From: a virus
Length of the DNA: 64,000 nucleotides
Reading direction: 5' to 3' (one strand)
Virus record (IMG/VR): IMGVR_UViG_3300009151_000001
Span: 60,636 to 124,635 of that record
Below are positions 17,213 through 25,734 of this stretch, piece by piece. The notes under the pieces were generated by a model. The model was not told the origin of the DNA. It saw only the letters and a list, made by a program, of their open reading frames with translations, and did not search any database. A program made the translations under genes and the position numbers. Every line of letters starts with the position of its first letter. Positions within the stretch are counted from its first letter, which is position 1.

Positions 17213-20200
17213 TTAGAATGGGTACTCTACTTCAGCTACCTTTATAGCTTCTCCATTAGACATATCACTAGCTAATTCACCCATCATTTCGTCAAAAGAT
17301 TCTGTAGAATCTTTACGAGCTGGATGAGAAGATAAGATAAAATCAATAGCTGTTTCTATCTCGTTTACTTGTATTTCATCCATTATACCACGAGTAGTAT
17401 ATGCATTAATACCAGCTTCTATCTCAGCGATAGCCAACTCAAGTTGTTCTGTTGTAGTATAAGATGCTAACATTTCTACTTTGCTCATAATAGCTTTTAC
17501 TTCAGGAGACATCAATTTATTTTGAAGTTCTGAACCAGCTGATTGAGAAATCATAATTTGAGCTGTCTTTACAAGAGCTTTATCTACACTGATGTTCCAA
17601 ATAAAAGATATAGCTTTAGCTAATCCAGGAACAAAAGTTAAAGTTCTATCAGAACTGTGTTGATAACCAACTTCTAAATACTTTTCAAGTTTTTTAGTTG
17701 GTACATCTACTGTTGATATTTCTGTTTTATCAGGAACAGAAATCTTTATTTTCTCACGGTAGTTACGTGCACCCTTATCAAAATATTTAACTAATTCACC
17801 AGCAGATACACGGTTTACTGTCATTTTTAACATAAACCTATCCCAAAAAGGACTACCTACTTCTTCTTTTGGTATTTCATTACAAGTAGCTACAAATAGT
17901 TTCCATTTACAAGGAATCTTGTGTTTACCGTTAAATAAAAACTTCTCGTTCATTACACCCAACATTGCGTTACGGATAGCTGAAGAAGCTTTATCCACCT
18001 CATTAATCACTACTATTTCCGCGTCAGCAATAGGAGTGTTTAAGGTATACTGATTAGAAGTAAACAATTTACCCAGGTCCGGTCATTTTGTTATCCTAAG
18101 AACTCTTTATTTCTTAGATCTGTATCTTTTTTTAGATTATAAATGTTATCTTTTATTTATATAATCAAGAGTTTTTTCTAGAAAACCAGGTTTTTCAATA
18201 TGACCTAATGATACATTACAACCAATGCAAAGAACTCCTCGCACATGCTGATTTGTATGACAGTGGTCAATAACTGGTTTTAATTTATCTGTAAACTCTT
18301 TTTCACATAGACAACATTTGTTGTTTTGGTCTAATAATAATTTATGATAAGATTCTGGAGTTAATCCATATTTTTTAAGATTATAAATAAAACCATAGTT
18401 ACTTGTAAGCTTTTTAGACTTTTCTGTAGCTCTATGAATTAATTGTTTTTCTCTTAATTGCTTACCTTTACGTATATAATAAACAGCTTGATTTTCTTGA
18501 CGTTTGGTTGTGTTATTTTTTACCCATAAAGCGGTTTTTTCTTTAGCACATTCCTTACAATAAGAAGTAAGTTCATCTTTTGACTTATTATTCCTATTAA
18601 ATAAATCTAACTCTTTATTCATTTGACATCTTGCACATTTTTTCATAATGCAAATATACGAATTATTTTAGACTATACAACCATACAGTTCAGACTATAT
18701 CATCAATTATAAAATATTATTATAACTGTTCTGCGCTCGTGGTACTTTACTATCTTCACCATTACGTGGTCAGACTCCATGTACTAGTCGTTGAACCTTC
18801 TAATTATTTCTAATTAGCTTGGCTGCTGATTATCCATCTCTGGGTTTTCCAGCAATTCACAGAATTTAAAGGGGACTTCCGATACCTTTATTTTTAAACA
18901 TATTTCTACTTCACCACCATTACATAATAATACTACTTGTTTATTTAAGTACTTAACTAAAGAATTAGAGTCTGTAAATGTTGTTCCGTCAACTAATGTT
19001 ATTGTTTTTTTACCATCAATAGCATTAAGTTTACCTTTAAAAGATAAAGCTGATATTTTACTAGAATCACTTTTAAGTTTCCATTGTAATCCATATGCTG
19101 ATACTCTTTCTTTTCTTATACATTTACCTATTTGTTGTGTGCCACAAGAATTGTTTTTACCTAATTCTTTTAAAGCTAAACTCATAGAATCAAAAGTTTT
19201 TACATAATTACCATTTAAATCATAACACTCTACTGGTTTACTTTCATGATTATTTAATCCGGTTTTTTGTAAAAGCTTTTGACTATCTGACATCTTTTGT
19301 CTTACTTCATCATCAAAATAATATTCATTGTATATGTTAATCAAATTGTACGCAGGTTTTTCTTTTTCTATAAGATCATATTCAACTTTTCTTACATTTT
19401 CTAAAGTTTCATAACTAAGTATTTCTACTTTAAATGAGCTTTCACCATATTTATTATAACTATTTTGTAATTTAGAATTTCCATGAATATTTTTTCTAAG
19501 TTTACTATAATGTTGACAAATTCTATGGTATAAGTTGACTGATGAACCTATATAATAATCACCTGTTGTAATGTTTAAAATCTTATAAACACCTGATTTT
19601 TTGACGTTTTCTGTAGAAATAATGTTTTTCATATTAATAATGTAGTTTGTTTAACCTACACTATAATATACAACTTTTTTTAGTTAATCCCCTTAATTTC
19701 TGATGACTTAGTCCCTTCGTCAGTTTCTAAGATATAAATCTTGTTCGCAAAGTCTTCAGCGGTCATATTACCGTCTTTATTTAACCAAGCTTTAGCATAT
19801 TCTATTATTGTTTTTGTTTTAGCAACACCAGGATTACCCACTAACAAACAAGGAAGTCCTGTTGACTCAGCTAAAGCTAACATCTTAAATACTTCTTCTT
19901 TATTAATCAAAGAACTGTCAATAACTCTTACTTCTTTTGCTGTTACTTTACTGGTTGATTTACCTTTTCCTAAGCTTGTAGCCATTTTTCTTAAATTTTT
20001 TTGTTTAATAATTTTTTCAACATTGAGATTTCTCTCCACTAATTTAAATGATTCTTCTCTAATTACACCACTTGTAGCTCTATGATTTTTTTCTATATCT
20101 ACGTATAATTTGTCTTGATCTACTAAAGTGTAATTATATATTGGGTGGACTTGAAATACATCTTTAATAACAAAAAACTTTCCAACTAAACAAGGATTAC

Positions 20201-20255
20201 ACCCCCACCCATCTTCTACAACTTCTACTAAATCACCTGGTTTAAACTTATTCAT
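17213..20255 (-). CDS. MoxR-type AAA+ ATPase, split by a two-ORF group I intron
   Basis: Exon 1 (20255-19686) starts MNKFKPGDLVEVVEDGWGCN, an SH3-like module of about 85 residues, then the ATPase core with Walker A LLVGNPGVAKTKT and the ETDEGTKSSEIKG segment. Exon 2 (18079-17213) continues DLGKLFTSNQYTLN with Walker B IVVINEVDKAS, sensor 1 LFVATCNEIP and WDRFMLK. Spliced length 478 aa. MoxR/CbbQ ATPases work with a VWA protein, here encoded next door. A second possible start (19983, MATSLGKGKS) would drop the SH3-like module; ATG 20255 is favoured because it directly follows the upstream stop. Confidence 0.8.
18146..18646 (-). CDS. Intron-encoded HNH endonuclease, endonuclease VII-like
   Basis: 166 aa. 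N-terminal zinc-ribbon-like CARCQMNKELDLF with YCKEC, a linker, then CLCEKEF and VIDHCHTNQHVRGVLCIGCN, the recombination endonuclease VII signature (D-H-C-H...V-R-G-x-L-C-x-x-C-N). It cleaves DNA and probably mobilises the host intron. A TATATTTG box at 18,651-18,658 with GTTG 19 nt upstream may give it its own promoter. Confidence 0.85.
   Translation of the reverse strand: MKKCARCQMNKELDLFNRNNKSKDELTSYCKECAKEKTALWVKNNTTKRQENQAVYYIRKGKQLREKQLIHRATEKSKKLTSNYGFIYNLKKYGLTPESYHKLLLDQNNKCCLCEKEFTDKLKPVIDHCHTNQHVRGVLCIGCNVSLGHIEKPGFLEKTLDYINKR
18814..19632 (-). CDS. Intron-encoded GIY-YIG homing endonuclease
   Basis: 272 aa. The N-terminal GIY-YIG domain is SGVYKILNITTGDYYIGSSV with the following R-x-x-x-H helix, and a Y-N-K-Y-G-E segment. 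Residues about 133-185 form a NUMOD-type DNA-binding module (VECYDLNGNYVKTFDSMSLA). The C-terminal codons (DNQQPS) coincide with the intron P3/P4 core sequence, so gene and ribozyme constrain each other. Typical of intron-borne GIY-YIG enzymes such as I-TevI. Confidence 0.88.
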   Translation of the reverse strand: MKNIISTENVKKSGVYKILNITTGDYYIGSSVNLYHRICQHYSKLRKNIHGNSKLQNSYNKYGESSFKVEILSYETLENVRKVEYDLIEKEKPAYNLINIYNEYYFDDEVRQKMSDSQKLLQKTGLNNHESKPVECYDLNGNYVKTFDSMSLALKELGKNNSCGTQQIGKCIRKERVSAYGLQWKLKSDSSKISALSFKGKLNAIDGKKTITLVDGTTFTDSNSLVKYLNKQVVLLCNGGEVEICLKIKVSEVPFKFCELLENPEMDNQQPS

Positions 20256-20256
20256 A

Positions 20257-20631
20257 TTATAAGTTAGCAAATGCATCAGCTCCAGATATCTCTTCTTCTG
20301 ATACAGAAACAACTGGTTCAGGAACCGTTATTCTACCTATTCCACTAAAACCTGTAAAAGCAGCCATTATTGGTTTTGTTTCTTCTTCTTGTACAGGAAC
20401 TGGTTCTACTACTTTAGTGTCATCCACTATTACAAAAATCTTATTAATTGTTTGAAGATTTACTAAGGCTGAATGTTTTTTGATTGTCATAATTTGACTA
20501 TCCAAGGCTTCATACTTTTCTTGAATTGAGCCATAACCAATGTCATCTCTCTTTAACCAAGTTAAACCACTACCAAGATCTGCTTGGATACTACTTACTG
20601 TTAGCTGTACTTTCGGCAACTGTTTGTTCAT
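20257..20631 (-). CDS. Hypothetical protein, 124 aa
   Basis: Not recognised. An N-terminal folded part (LTVSSIQADLGSGLTWLKRD) is followed by a Pro/Glu/Val-rich low-complexity linker (residues 75-90) and an acidic C terminus ending SGADAFANL. Its stop is one base before the MoxR start, so it is translated just ahead of the ATPase and may be an adaptor. Confidence 0.6.
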   Translation of the reverse strand: MNKQLPKVQLTVSSIQADLGSGLTWLKRDDIGYGSIQEKYEALDSQIMTIKKHSALVNLQTINKIFVIVDDTKVVEPVPVQEEETKPIMAAFTGFSGIGRITVPEPVVSVSEEEISGADAFANL

Positions 20632-20650
20632 ATTTGCTTATTTTAAATGT

Positions 20651-21361
20651 TTAATACCAATTAATTTGAAACTCTGAACCATTCATATTTTTAATAAGTC
20701 TATTGGTTTCGTTAAATATATTATTACAATCCCAATCTTTACCAGTGTATCCAGCTGATGCGGGATGACTAGCTTTAAGAACATGATGTTGAGGTCCTAT
20801 TATTTGCTCAAGTTCTTGAGCTTTTTTACCTAACAAAATAAAAATTAAACCCGCGTTAGTAAGATTTAACATATCTATAGTGTACATTACAAAATCATTC
20901 CATATTCCGTAATGTGTTCCTGGTTTATCTATCTGACAAGTGAGCGCGCTATTTAATAATAACACACCTTGATTAGCCCAACGCTTTAAATCAGGATCTT
21001 GATAAACAGGAAAACCTTGAGCCACTGTCCTTTCGATTTCTTTAAAGATTTCTTTAAGACTCGGTTGTGGTTTCATAGATATACCACAAGAGAATCCTAT
21101 ACCATCGGCCACTTCAATTTGAAAATATGGATCTTGCCCAATGATTACAACTTTTAGATTATCTAATGGACATTCTTCAAACGCTCTAAATACACGTTTA
21201 AGAGGAGGTGTAAATCTTTTCCCTTCTTCTCTGAGATCATAAAGTTGTTTAATAATACTATCAAACTCACTACTTTGAATAAATCCTTTTAGTTTAATAG
21301 CCCAACCTGTAGGTTTAAGCTTTTCTATAAGTTTTTCTTTTATTTCATCGAGATCTATCAT
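20651..21361 (-). CDS. ung: Uracil-DNA glycosylase, family 1
   Basis: 236 aa. The water-activating motif GQDPYF, the uracil-pocket segment GIGFSCGI, LLLNSALTC, and the Leu-loop motif KASHPASAG are all present, as in Ung. It removes uracil from DNA. Full length and intact. In crAss-like phages it sits with replication genes; a role in coping with misincorporated dUMP is likely. Confidence 0.93.
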   Translation of the reverse strand: MIDLDEIKEKLIEKLKPTGWAIKLKGFIQSSEFDSIIKQLYDLREEGKRFTPPLKRVFRAFEECPLDNLKVVIIGQDPYFQIEVADGIGFSCGISMKPQPSLKEIFKEIERTVAQGFPVYQDPDLKRWANQGVLLLNSALTCQIDKPGTHYGIWNDFVMYTIDMLNLTNAGLIFILLGKKAQELEQIIGPQHHVLKASHPASAGYTGKDWDCNNIFNETNRLIKNMNGSEFQINWY

Positions 21362-21382
21362 ATCTTTGTAAAAATTATTTAT

Positions 21383-21688
21383 ATGTCAAATGTAACAATG
21401 ATTAAAAAAGACGCTAAGGTTACTATTACTATTGGCGCTGGATTTATAGGTGAATTACAAAAACTTTTAATAAGTTTTTCTGCTGATAAATCAACAGAAG
21501 AAATAGAAGAGTTTAAAAAACTAGCTGAATCTGGAAAAACACCTACAAAACCTTGGATGAATAATGTTATTGTAATAGCAGCTCTTTTAAAAGAGATTGA
21601 AATAGAAGCTATGAAACAAAATCAGACGTTTAAAGAAGATGATTCTGTTATCCAAGAGGACAATTTATCTCAGTTCCTAAATTTATAA
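21383..21688 (+). CDS. Conserved hypothetical protein, 101 aa
   Basis: Plus-strand gene embedded in a leftward cluster. Pattern: short beta N terminus (AKVTITIGAGFIGELQKLL), helix-rich, C-terminal acidic tail. Resembles a small crAss-phage protein family of unknown role. It is convergent with, and overlaps by 41 bp, the gene at 21648-22043. Confidence 0.65.
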   Translation: MSNVTMIKKDAKVTITIGAGFIGELQKLLISFSADKSTEEIEEFKKLAESGKTPTKPWMNNVIVIAALLKEIEIEAMKQNQTFKEDDSVIQEDNLSQFLNL

Positions 21689-22043
21689 TAGCTTGTATAG
21701 CTAGAGCTAGTTCTTCTTTAGAACACTCACCAAAGCTCTTTACGAGGAAGTATTCTTTACCGGATACTTCCCGCGCTATACAAAGTCCCGCTTTATCTTT
21801 AACCATCACCTTTAAATCTTCTACAAGAATACCGGTGTGTAAAGACAACGTTTTTAACATAGCGTGTATCTTAGCTAACTGAGGAAGTGTACCATCATCA
21901 TGTGTAGCTTCAAAAAAAAACTCAACAATCTGACCCTCTTCTACTTTAGATAAGAATAATTCAAATTGTTTAGAAAGAGCTAAAGTAGAATACTTTAGCT
22001 TTCCTTCTTTCTTTATCATTTTTCCATTAAAATGTCCTGTCAT
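21648..22043 (-). CDS. Hypothetical protein, 131 aa, possibly NinB-like
   Basis: Mixed alpha/beta. The stretch LPQLAKIHAMLKTLSLHTG, then LKVMVKDKAGLC and KSFGECSKEELALAIQAIIN resembles the layout of phage NinB/recombination accessory proteins, but no catalytic motif can be named. It overlaps the SF2 helicase start by 4 bp, so a role with the helicase in recombination is plausible. Confidence 0.6.
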   Translation of the reverse strand: MTGHFNGKMIKKEGKLKYSTLALSKQFELFLSKVEEGQIVEFFFEATHDDGTLPQLAKIHAMLKTLSLHTGILVEDLKVMVKDKAGLCIAREVSGKEYFLVKSFGECSKEELALAIQAIINLGTEINCPLG

Positions 22044-23143
22044 AGATTAAAATACTTTATTTTACTTTGATCAAAGTCTTTCAGCGCTTCTTTTACCCAT
22101 ATCTCATCTACAGTATTTTTATAACATAATATGTGTATAATAGCTGTTTCTTTTGGATTAAGCCTGAGGGTGCGCCCCAGTCGTTGTGAAACTTTACGTT
22201 CATTACCATAAGCGTGTAATATAATACATACACTAAGATTAGGAATATTAACACCTTCGCTTATTTGTAACACACAAGAAGCTTGTTGTATATCTCCTCT
22301 TTTAAACTTATCTAGATTATCCTGACTATCTGGATTACTAGAATGAATAGAGTGAGAACACATTTCATCAGCTTGTTCTTGTGTATTACAGAATATAAGA
22401 CACTTTTCATCTATAAGAAGAGCTAACTTTTTAGCGTATCTTGCTTTAGACGACATATTCATTAGACTCTTCATACGCATCACTGACGCTATCTGTTTGT
22501 CTTTTTTACCAACAGCTTCATCAACTCGATTTGTCCAGTAGTTGTAGTCATCTATTTCAGATTTATAAAAGCTTCCACCATTTTTAGTATTCACTTTTAT
22601 TGTTTTATCAAAAGACAATGATAGATTGTGTACTATGATTCTATAATCATTAAGTATTTCATCTTCTACAGCGTTATCTGTTATATAAATAAACTTTACT
22701 GGACATACACTAGTAATCATCTTACTCTTTTCACTGTTAGGATATCTTGGCGGAGTACCTGTTAATCCTAATGTTCTTCCTGTATAGAAGCTAAGAAATC
22801 CTAAATGTGAATATAATAAATTATGTACCTCATCAAAGATTACAATACTGTAATCATTAGGATTCTTTTTATTAAGAGATATATAAGTAACATACTCTAC
22901 AAGATCCATTACAGGTTTGTGTATATTATGCTTTATAGCTTCATCTTTCCAAGTAGTAAATATAGACTTCTTAGGGCCTACTATTAACACTTTCTTTTTA
23001 ATTTTTCCTTCAAGATAAAACTTTTGTAAATAACGTAATCCTATAAGTGTCTTACCAACCCCCATTGATACAGCCAATGTTACACGAGGATTATTTATCG
23101 CTATTTGTAAAGCGTCATCTTGGATTTGTTGTCGTTTATCCAT
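22040..23143 (-). CDS. SF2 DNA helicase (SNF2/UvsW-like)
   Basis: 367 aa. Motif I SMGVGKT, motif II VIFDEVH, motif III LTGTPP, motif IV region CLIFCNTQEQADEM, motif V ISEGVNIPNL and motif VI QRLGRTLRL are all present. A compact two-domain SF2 ATPase without accessory domains, as found in crAss-like and other phages, where such helicases remodel forks and recombination intermediates. Confidence 0.88.
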   Translation of the reverse strand: MDKRQQIQDDALQIAINNPRVTLAVSMGVGKTLIGLRYLQKFYLEGKIKKKVLIVGPKKSIFTTWKDEAIKHNIHKPVMDLVEYVTYISLNKKNPNDYSIVIFDEVHNLLYSHLGFLSFYTGRTLGLTGTPPRYPNSEKSKMITSVCPVKFIYITDNAVEDEILNDYRIIVHNLSLSFDKTIKVNTKNGGSFYKSEIDDYNYWTNRVDEAVGKKDKQIASVMRMKSLMNMSSKARYAKKLALLIDEKCLIFCNTQEQADEMCSHSIHSSNPDSQDNLDKFKRGDIQQASCVLQISEGVNIPNLSVCIILHAYGNERKVSQRLGRTLRLNPKETAIIHILCYKNTVDEIWVKEALKDFDQSKIKYFNL

Positions 23144-23146
23144 ATT

Positions 23147-23174
23147 AAAAAAATTAGCTGTTCTGGTACAGCTA
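23147..23174 (-). terminator. Rho-independent terminator
   Basis: Stem TAGCTGT / ACAGCTA with a 6-nt loop and seven minus-strand Ts, just upstream of the SF2 helicase start; it closes the accessory operon to the right. Confidence 0.75.
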
Positions 23175-23216
23175 GACCCCCCTGATCATCTTATTACTGA
23201 GACTAGTCAAAACAAC

Positions 23217-23325
23217 TCAGTTATGTTGCAAGTAAATATCAGATGAACTATGTCTAAACCAACCACGAGGCCATGGTACAAGGTAAAATGCTGCAAACTT
23301 CTGAGCGTGGCTAATATGTTTATTA
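23217..23325 (-). CDS. Possible small ORF without a clear start
   Basis: An open frame reading KINKHISHAQKFAAFYLVP and WPRGWFRHSSSD up to TGA at 23217. It looks protein-like but has no ATG; a CTG or other rare start next to the previous stop would be needed. Could be a fragment of a lost gene. Confidence 0.3.
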
Positions 23326-23547
23326 ATCTTCAGGTATTTTACTTTGTATAATAATAGATATAAAAAATAACATTATTAAACTCAATAATACCCATAAAAA
23401 AATAATTTTTATACTACTGATTATATAAAATAATTGAATCAATAGTTTGTAAGATATGTAAATTAGTAGTAAAATTGATATTAGACAAAAAAACAGAAAA
23501 GAAAATGTCATTATAACATTACATATTAGATTTAGAATCTTTTTCAT
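23323..23547 (-). CDS. Small membrane protein, about 74 aa
   Basis: Start taken at MKKILNLIC (23547), which follows the previous stop by 10 bp; a longer in-frame start would overlap it. Two long hydrophobic helices of Ile/Leu/Phe and a charged end SKIPED. Function unknown. Confidence 0.55.
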   Translation of the reverse strand: MKKILNLICNVIMTFSFLFFCLISILLLIYISYKLLIQLFYIISSIKIIFLWVLLSLIMLFFISIIIQSKIPED

Positions 23548-23557
23548 AATTAATAGT

Positions 23558-23800
23558 TTAGTTAAACCATTTTTGTGTGTATTTACCACAAGGACAAACC
23601 CAACCATCAGTTGTGGCTATAAGTACACCTTCGTTTTCGTTAGTGTATTCTACAGTTTCTCCTTCACTACGTTTTAACGTGGCCGCGTTTCTAAAACATT
23701 CTGATATACCATCTCCACAACATGTATAGGGATGAAATCTACTATCGTTTTGACGTTCGTTAAGCTCTTTTACTACAATATCTGTAAAGGATGTATTCAT
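23558..23800 (-). CDS. Hypothetical Cys-containing protein, 80 aa
   Basis: Cysteines in YTCCGDGISECF and the C-terminal VCPCGKYTQKW suggest one bound zinc. Typical small accessory protein of Bacteroidetes phages; no function known. About 130 bp between its start and the next gene holds no convincing gene. Confidence 0.6.
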   Translation of the reverse strand: MNTSFTDIVVKELNERQNDSRFHPYTCCGDGISECFRNAATLKRSEGETVEYTNENEGVLIATTDGWVCPCGKYTQKWFN

Positions 23801-23927
23801 AACTTATTTTTTAATGATAATGACCACATGGTCCTTTTATTTTAAATACTTTACCGTATTTTTTATCTAAATATACTTTTAAATTAGGTAAAGGATCTAC
23901 CAAATAACCAACGCTCTAGGAGTGATT

Positions 23928-24143
23928 CTATTTGTGATAGTGTTTCTTGTTGTCCCATAATTTCCATCTATTTTTAATTAACTTCCTTTGTTTTCTGTTA
24001 AGATGAATTTGTTTTAAATCTGTACGGTAAATTCTATCGTGTACATCGTAGTACCATATTTGACCATTTATAACTCGTTTGAGCCGTTGTATAAGAAAAA
24101 AACATTTTACATCACTATAACTCCACGTTCTTATTTTTCCCAT
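23928..24143 (-). CDS. Hypothetical protein, 71 aa
   Basis: Basic and aromatic-rich, ending KHYHK. Overlaps the upstream gene by 13 bp. Not recognised. Confidence 0.45.
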   Translation of the reverse strand: MGKIRTWSYSDVKCFFLIQRLKRVINGQIWYYDVHDRIYRTDLKQIHLNRKQRKLIKNRWKLWDNKKHYHK

Positions 24144-24466
24144 TTTACTTCAATTTCTTTACCCGTAAACAATCTTATTAACTGTTGTAGTTGGTGTAGG
24201 TAGGTAATAGTACAACGTTCATCATAAAAAAATCCATTATCTCTCTCCCACAAAACTATATCATCGGTAATATAATATCCACCAGTACCGACTTTTACTA
24301 CTCCCTCTATCCTCTCCATTATTTCAGGAGTTAGTTTGATAGGTTTAATATTAGCAAATGCAGGATTAACATCTAAGGTAAGTAGTGTAGTTGGACTAAC
24401 TTTAAATTCAACATCATTTCTTAATACCCAATCCCCCGCCATTAATTTTAATTCGTTACTTTTCAT
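24131..24466 (-). CDS. Small Bacteroidetes-phage accessory protein, 111 aa
   Basis: Start taken at MKSNELKLMAGDWVLRND (24466), because a longer start overlaps the upstream gene. Pattern GDWV..., IKLTPEIMERIEG and ITYLHQLQQLIRLFTGKEIE is one I recognise from many Bacteroides phage and prophage accessory proteins of unknown function (the Y-V-H-Q-L-Q-N-L...L-T-G-x-E motif). It supports a Bacteroidetes host. Confidence 0.72.
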   Translation of the reverse strand: MKSNELKLMAGDWVLRNDVEFKVSPTTLLTLDVNPAFANIKPIKLTPEIMERIEGVVKVGTGGYYITDDIVLWERDNGFFYDERCTITYLHQLQQLIRLFTGKEIEVKWEK

Positions 24467-24470
24467 TATC

Positions 24471-24767
24471 TTATAATTTAATTGTGATAGGTTGTGTGAG
24501 ATTTCTTTTTTTTCTTTCTTCAAAATCACTATCATTAAAACCACACCCATATCCATAACCAAAAGCGTCATTTAATATAGGCTCTATTGAGAATAGTTGG
24601 GATTCTACGGTTTCTAAAATACTTAATTGATTTTTACATGATTCTATATGTGGTGAAGGTAGATTACTATTTATGACTATATTCAATAGCCTTTTTTTCT
24701 CGCGTAACCATTCCCTATCAATGCACCCTATCTGTGAGGGTAGTAGTTGTTTAGTTGTGTTGCTCAT
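24471..24767 (-). CDS. Hypothetical protein, 98 aa
   Basis: Helical with a Gly/Tyr/Cys patch (AFGYGYGCGFND) near residue 68. Overlaps the upstream gene by 17 bp. Not recognised. Confidence 0.55.
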   Translation of the reverse strand: MSNTTKQLLPSQIGCIDREWLREKKRLLNIVINSNLPSPHIESCKNQLSILETVESQLFSIEPILNDAFGYGYGCGFNDSDFEERKKRNLTQPITIKL

Positions 24768-25011
24768 TGTTTTTAAATTTTAAATGTTTTTTATTCGCTG
24801 ATTTTTGACTAGAAGCGATGCAAGAAAAACCATCATCGTAATAATATTTCTTGCAGCCATTAGGAATAGGAGGTGTAGGTAATTCTCCTGTAACATTATT
24901 TACGTTTACACGAGGATTAGAATCACCATCAAGCCTATTTACATCATTTTCAAACATTCCAGCTACAGCTAAAAGTGCAGCTAAATTTTTTATACTATTC
25001 ATTTTGCTCAT
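24751..25011 (-). CDS. Hypothetical protein, 86 aa
   Basis: Start taken at MSKMNSIKNLAALLAVAGMF. The N-terminal helix NLAALLAVAGMFENDVNR and later NGCKKYYYDDGFSCIA resemble small proteins shared by Bacteroides phages. A weak signal or anchor helix at the N terminus. Confidence 0.55.
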   Translation of the reverse strand: MSKMNSIKNLAALLAVAGMFENDVNRLDGDSNPRVNVNNVTGELPTPPIPNGCKKYYYDDGFSCIASSQKSANKKHLKFKNNEQHN

Positions 25012-25186
25012 AATTGTCCGTTTTAAAGTATTTGTCAATATCTGACTTTGTTAATCTTTTAAAAGCTAAATCCATTTGTTTTTTCATCAACCTAAGTCTT
25101 ACCTTAGCCTTCCTATTTGGATGCTTAAATGCAGCATTATTCTTCAATCTAGCATTAGTGTAGCGTAAGAATGTATCTACTAACAT
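24995..25186 (-). CDS. Hypothetical basic protein, 63 aa
   Basis: Arg/Lys-rich (NRKAKVRLRLMKKQMD), helical, possibly nucleic-acid binding. Overlaps both neighbours. Confidence 0.5.
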   Translation of the reverse strand: MLVDTFLRYTNARLKNNAAFKHPNRKAKVRLRLMKKQMDLAFKRLTKSDIDKYFKTDNYEQNE

Positions 25187-25544
25187 AATTCTTTTTGCAT
25201 ATTGCGTAAGTTTTATTTAGTGAAAGATTTTGTGATTCAAGTAAAGAATTAAAAGATTCTAAAGCAGTAGGATAAGTGTTCCAATAATATTCATAATCTT
25301 CATACCCACAACCCATCATAAGTACTTTATAAACTATCCCCTTCGCTATTTCCTCCGTTATTGTATCTGTTGTACATAGAAAATCGTAATTTCCTTGAAT
25401 AATATCACTCCAATTTGCAACTTCATTAATTGAATAAAATAATGAACAAGTATTATCTGGATAGTTTTCTATAAGAAAATTAGCTCCATCTTTGGATACT
25501 TCCACAAATATGTAAGTACCATTATTAGTTGTTACTGTTGTCAT
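25155..25544 (-). CDS. Hypothetical protein, 129 aa
   Basis: Begins MTTVTTNNGTYIFVEVSKDG. Mixed alpha/beta with CGYEDYEYYWNTYP; resembles small accessory proteins of Bacteroides phages. Starts 1 base from the stop of the next upstream gene. Confidence 0.55.
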   Translation of the reverse strand: MTTVTTNNGTYIFVEVSKDGANFLIENYPDNTCSLFYSINEVANWSDIIQGNYDFLCTTDTITEEIAKGIVYKVLMMGCGYEDYEYYWNTYPTALESFNSLLESQNLSLNKTYAICKKNYVSRYILTLH

Positions 25545-25732
25545 TAATCCGTAAATTTTGAGATTAATAATTCTTTTGAAAGCTCTCTTTGTTTCTCGTA
25601 TTCTTTAGATTCTAAATACCCTAAATCCTCATTTCTTTCTAATTCTACATTAGCAACATGGTAATAGGCGGTTAAAGCACTTTGTATTAAATACCATTCA
25701 CTACTATGTTTTTTTATTTTTACTGTTGTCAT
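25544..25732 (-). CDS. Hypothetical protein, 62 aa
   Basis: Helical, charged; starts MTTVKIKKHSSEWY. Its N terminus resembles the adjacent gene's MTTV start, but no homology beyond that is seen. Confidence 0.5.
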   Translation of the reverse strand: MTTVKIKKHSSEWYLIQSALTAYYHVANVELERNEDLGYLESKEYEKQRELSKELLISKFTD

Positions 25733-25734
25733 TG

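Larger units (their letters stand above)
18080..19685 (-). other. Group I intron carrying GIY-YIG and HNH endonuclease genes
   Basis: 1,606 nt. Core pieces on the minus strand: AATCAGCAGCCAAGC (P3/P4), GGTTCAACGACTAGTAC (P6-P7) and GATATAGTCTGAACT (3' P7), all between 18,690 and 18,840. Exon 1 ends ATT and the intron ends in G before GAC CTG GGT. The GIY-YIG gene occupies the region before the core and its last codons overlap the P3/P4 sequence; the HNH gene lies after P7. Only one core is seen, so this is one intron rather than two in tandem. Confidence 0.75.

Noticed and set aside
22141-22200. AGTCGTTG sequence like the group I P7 signature
   Set aside because: It is inside the intact SF2 helicase motif VI and has no other intron elements around it.
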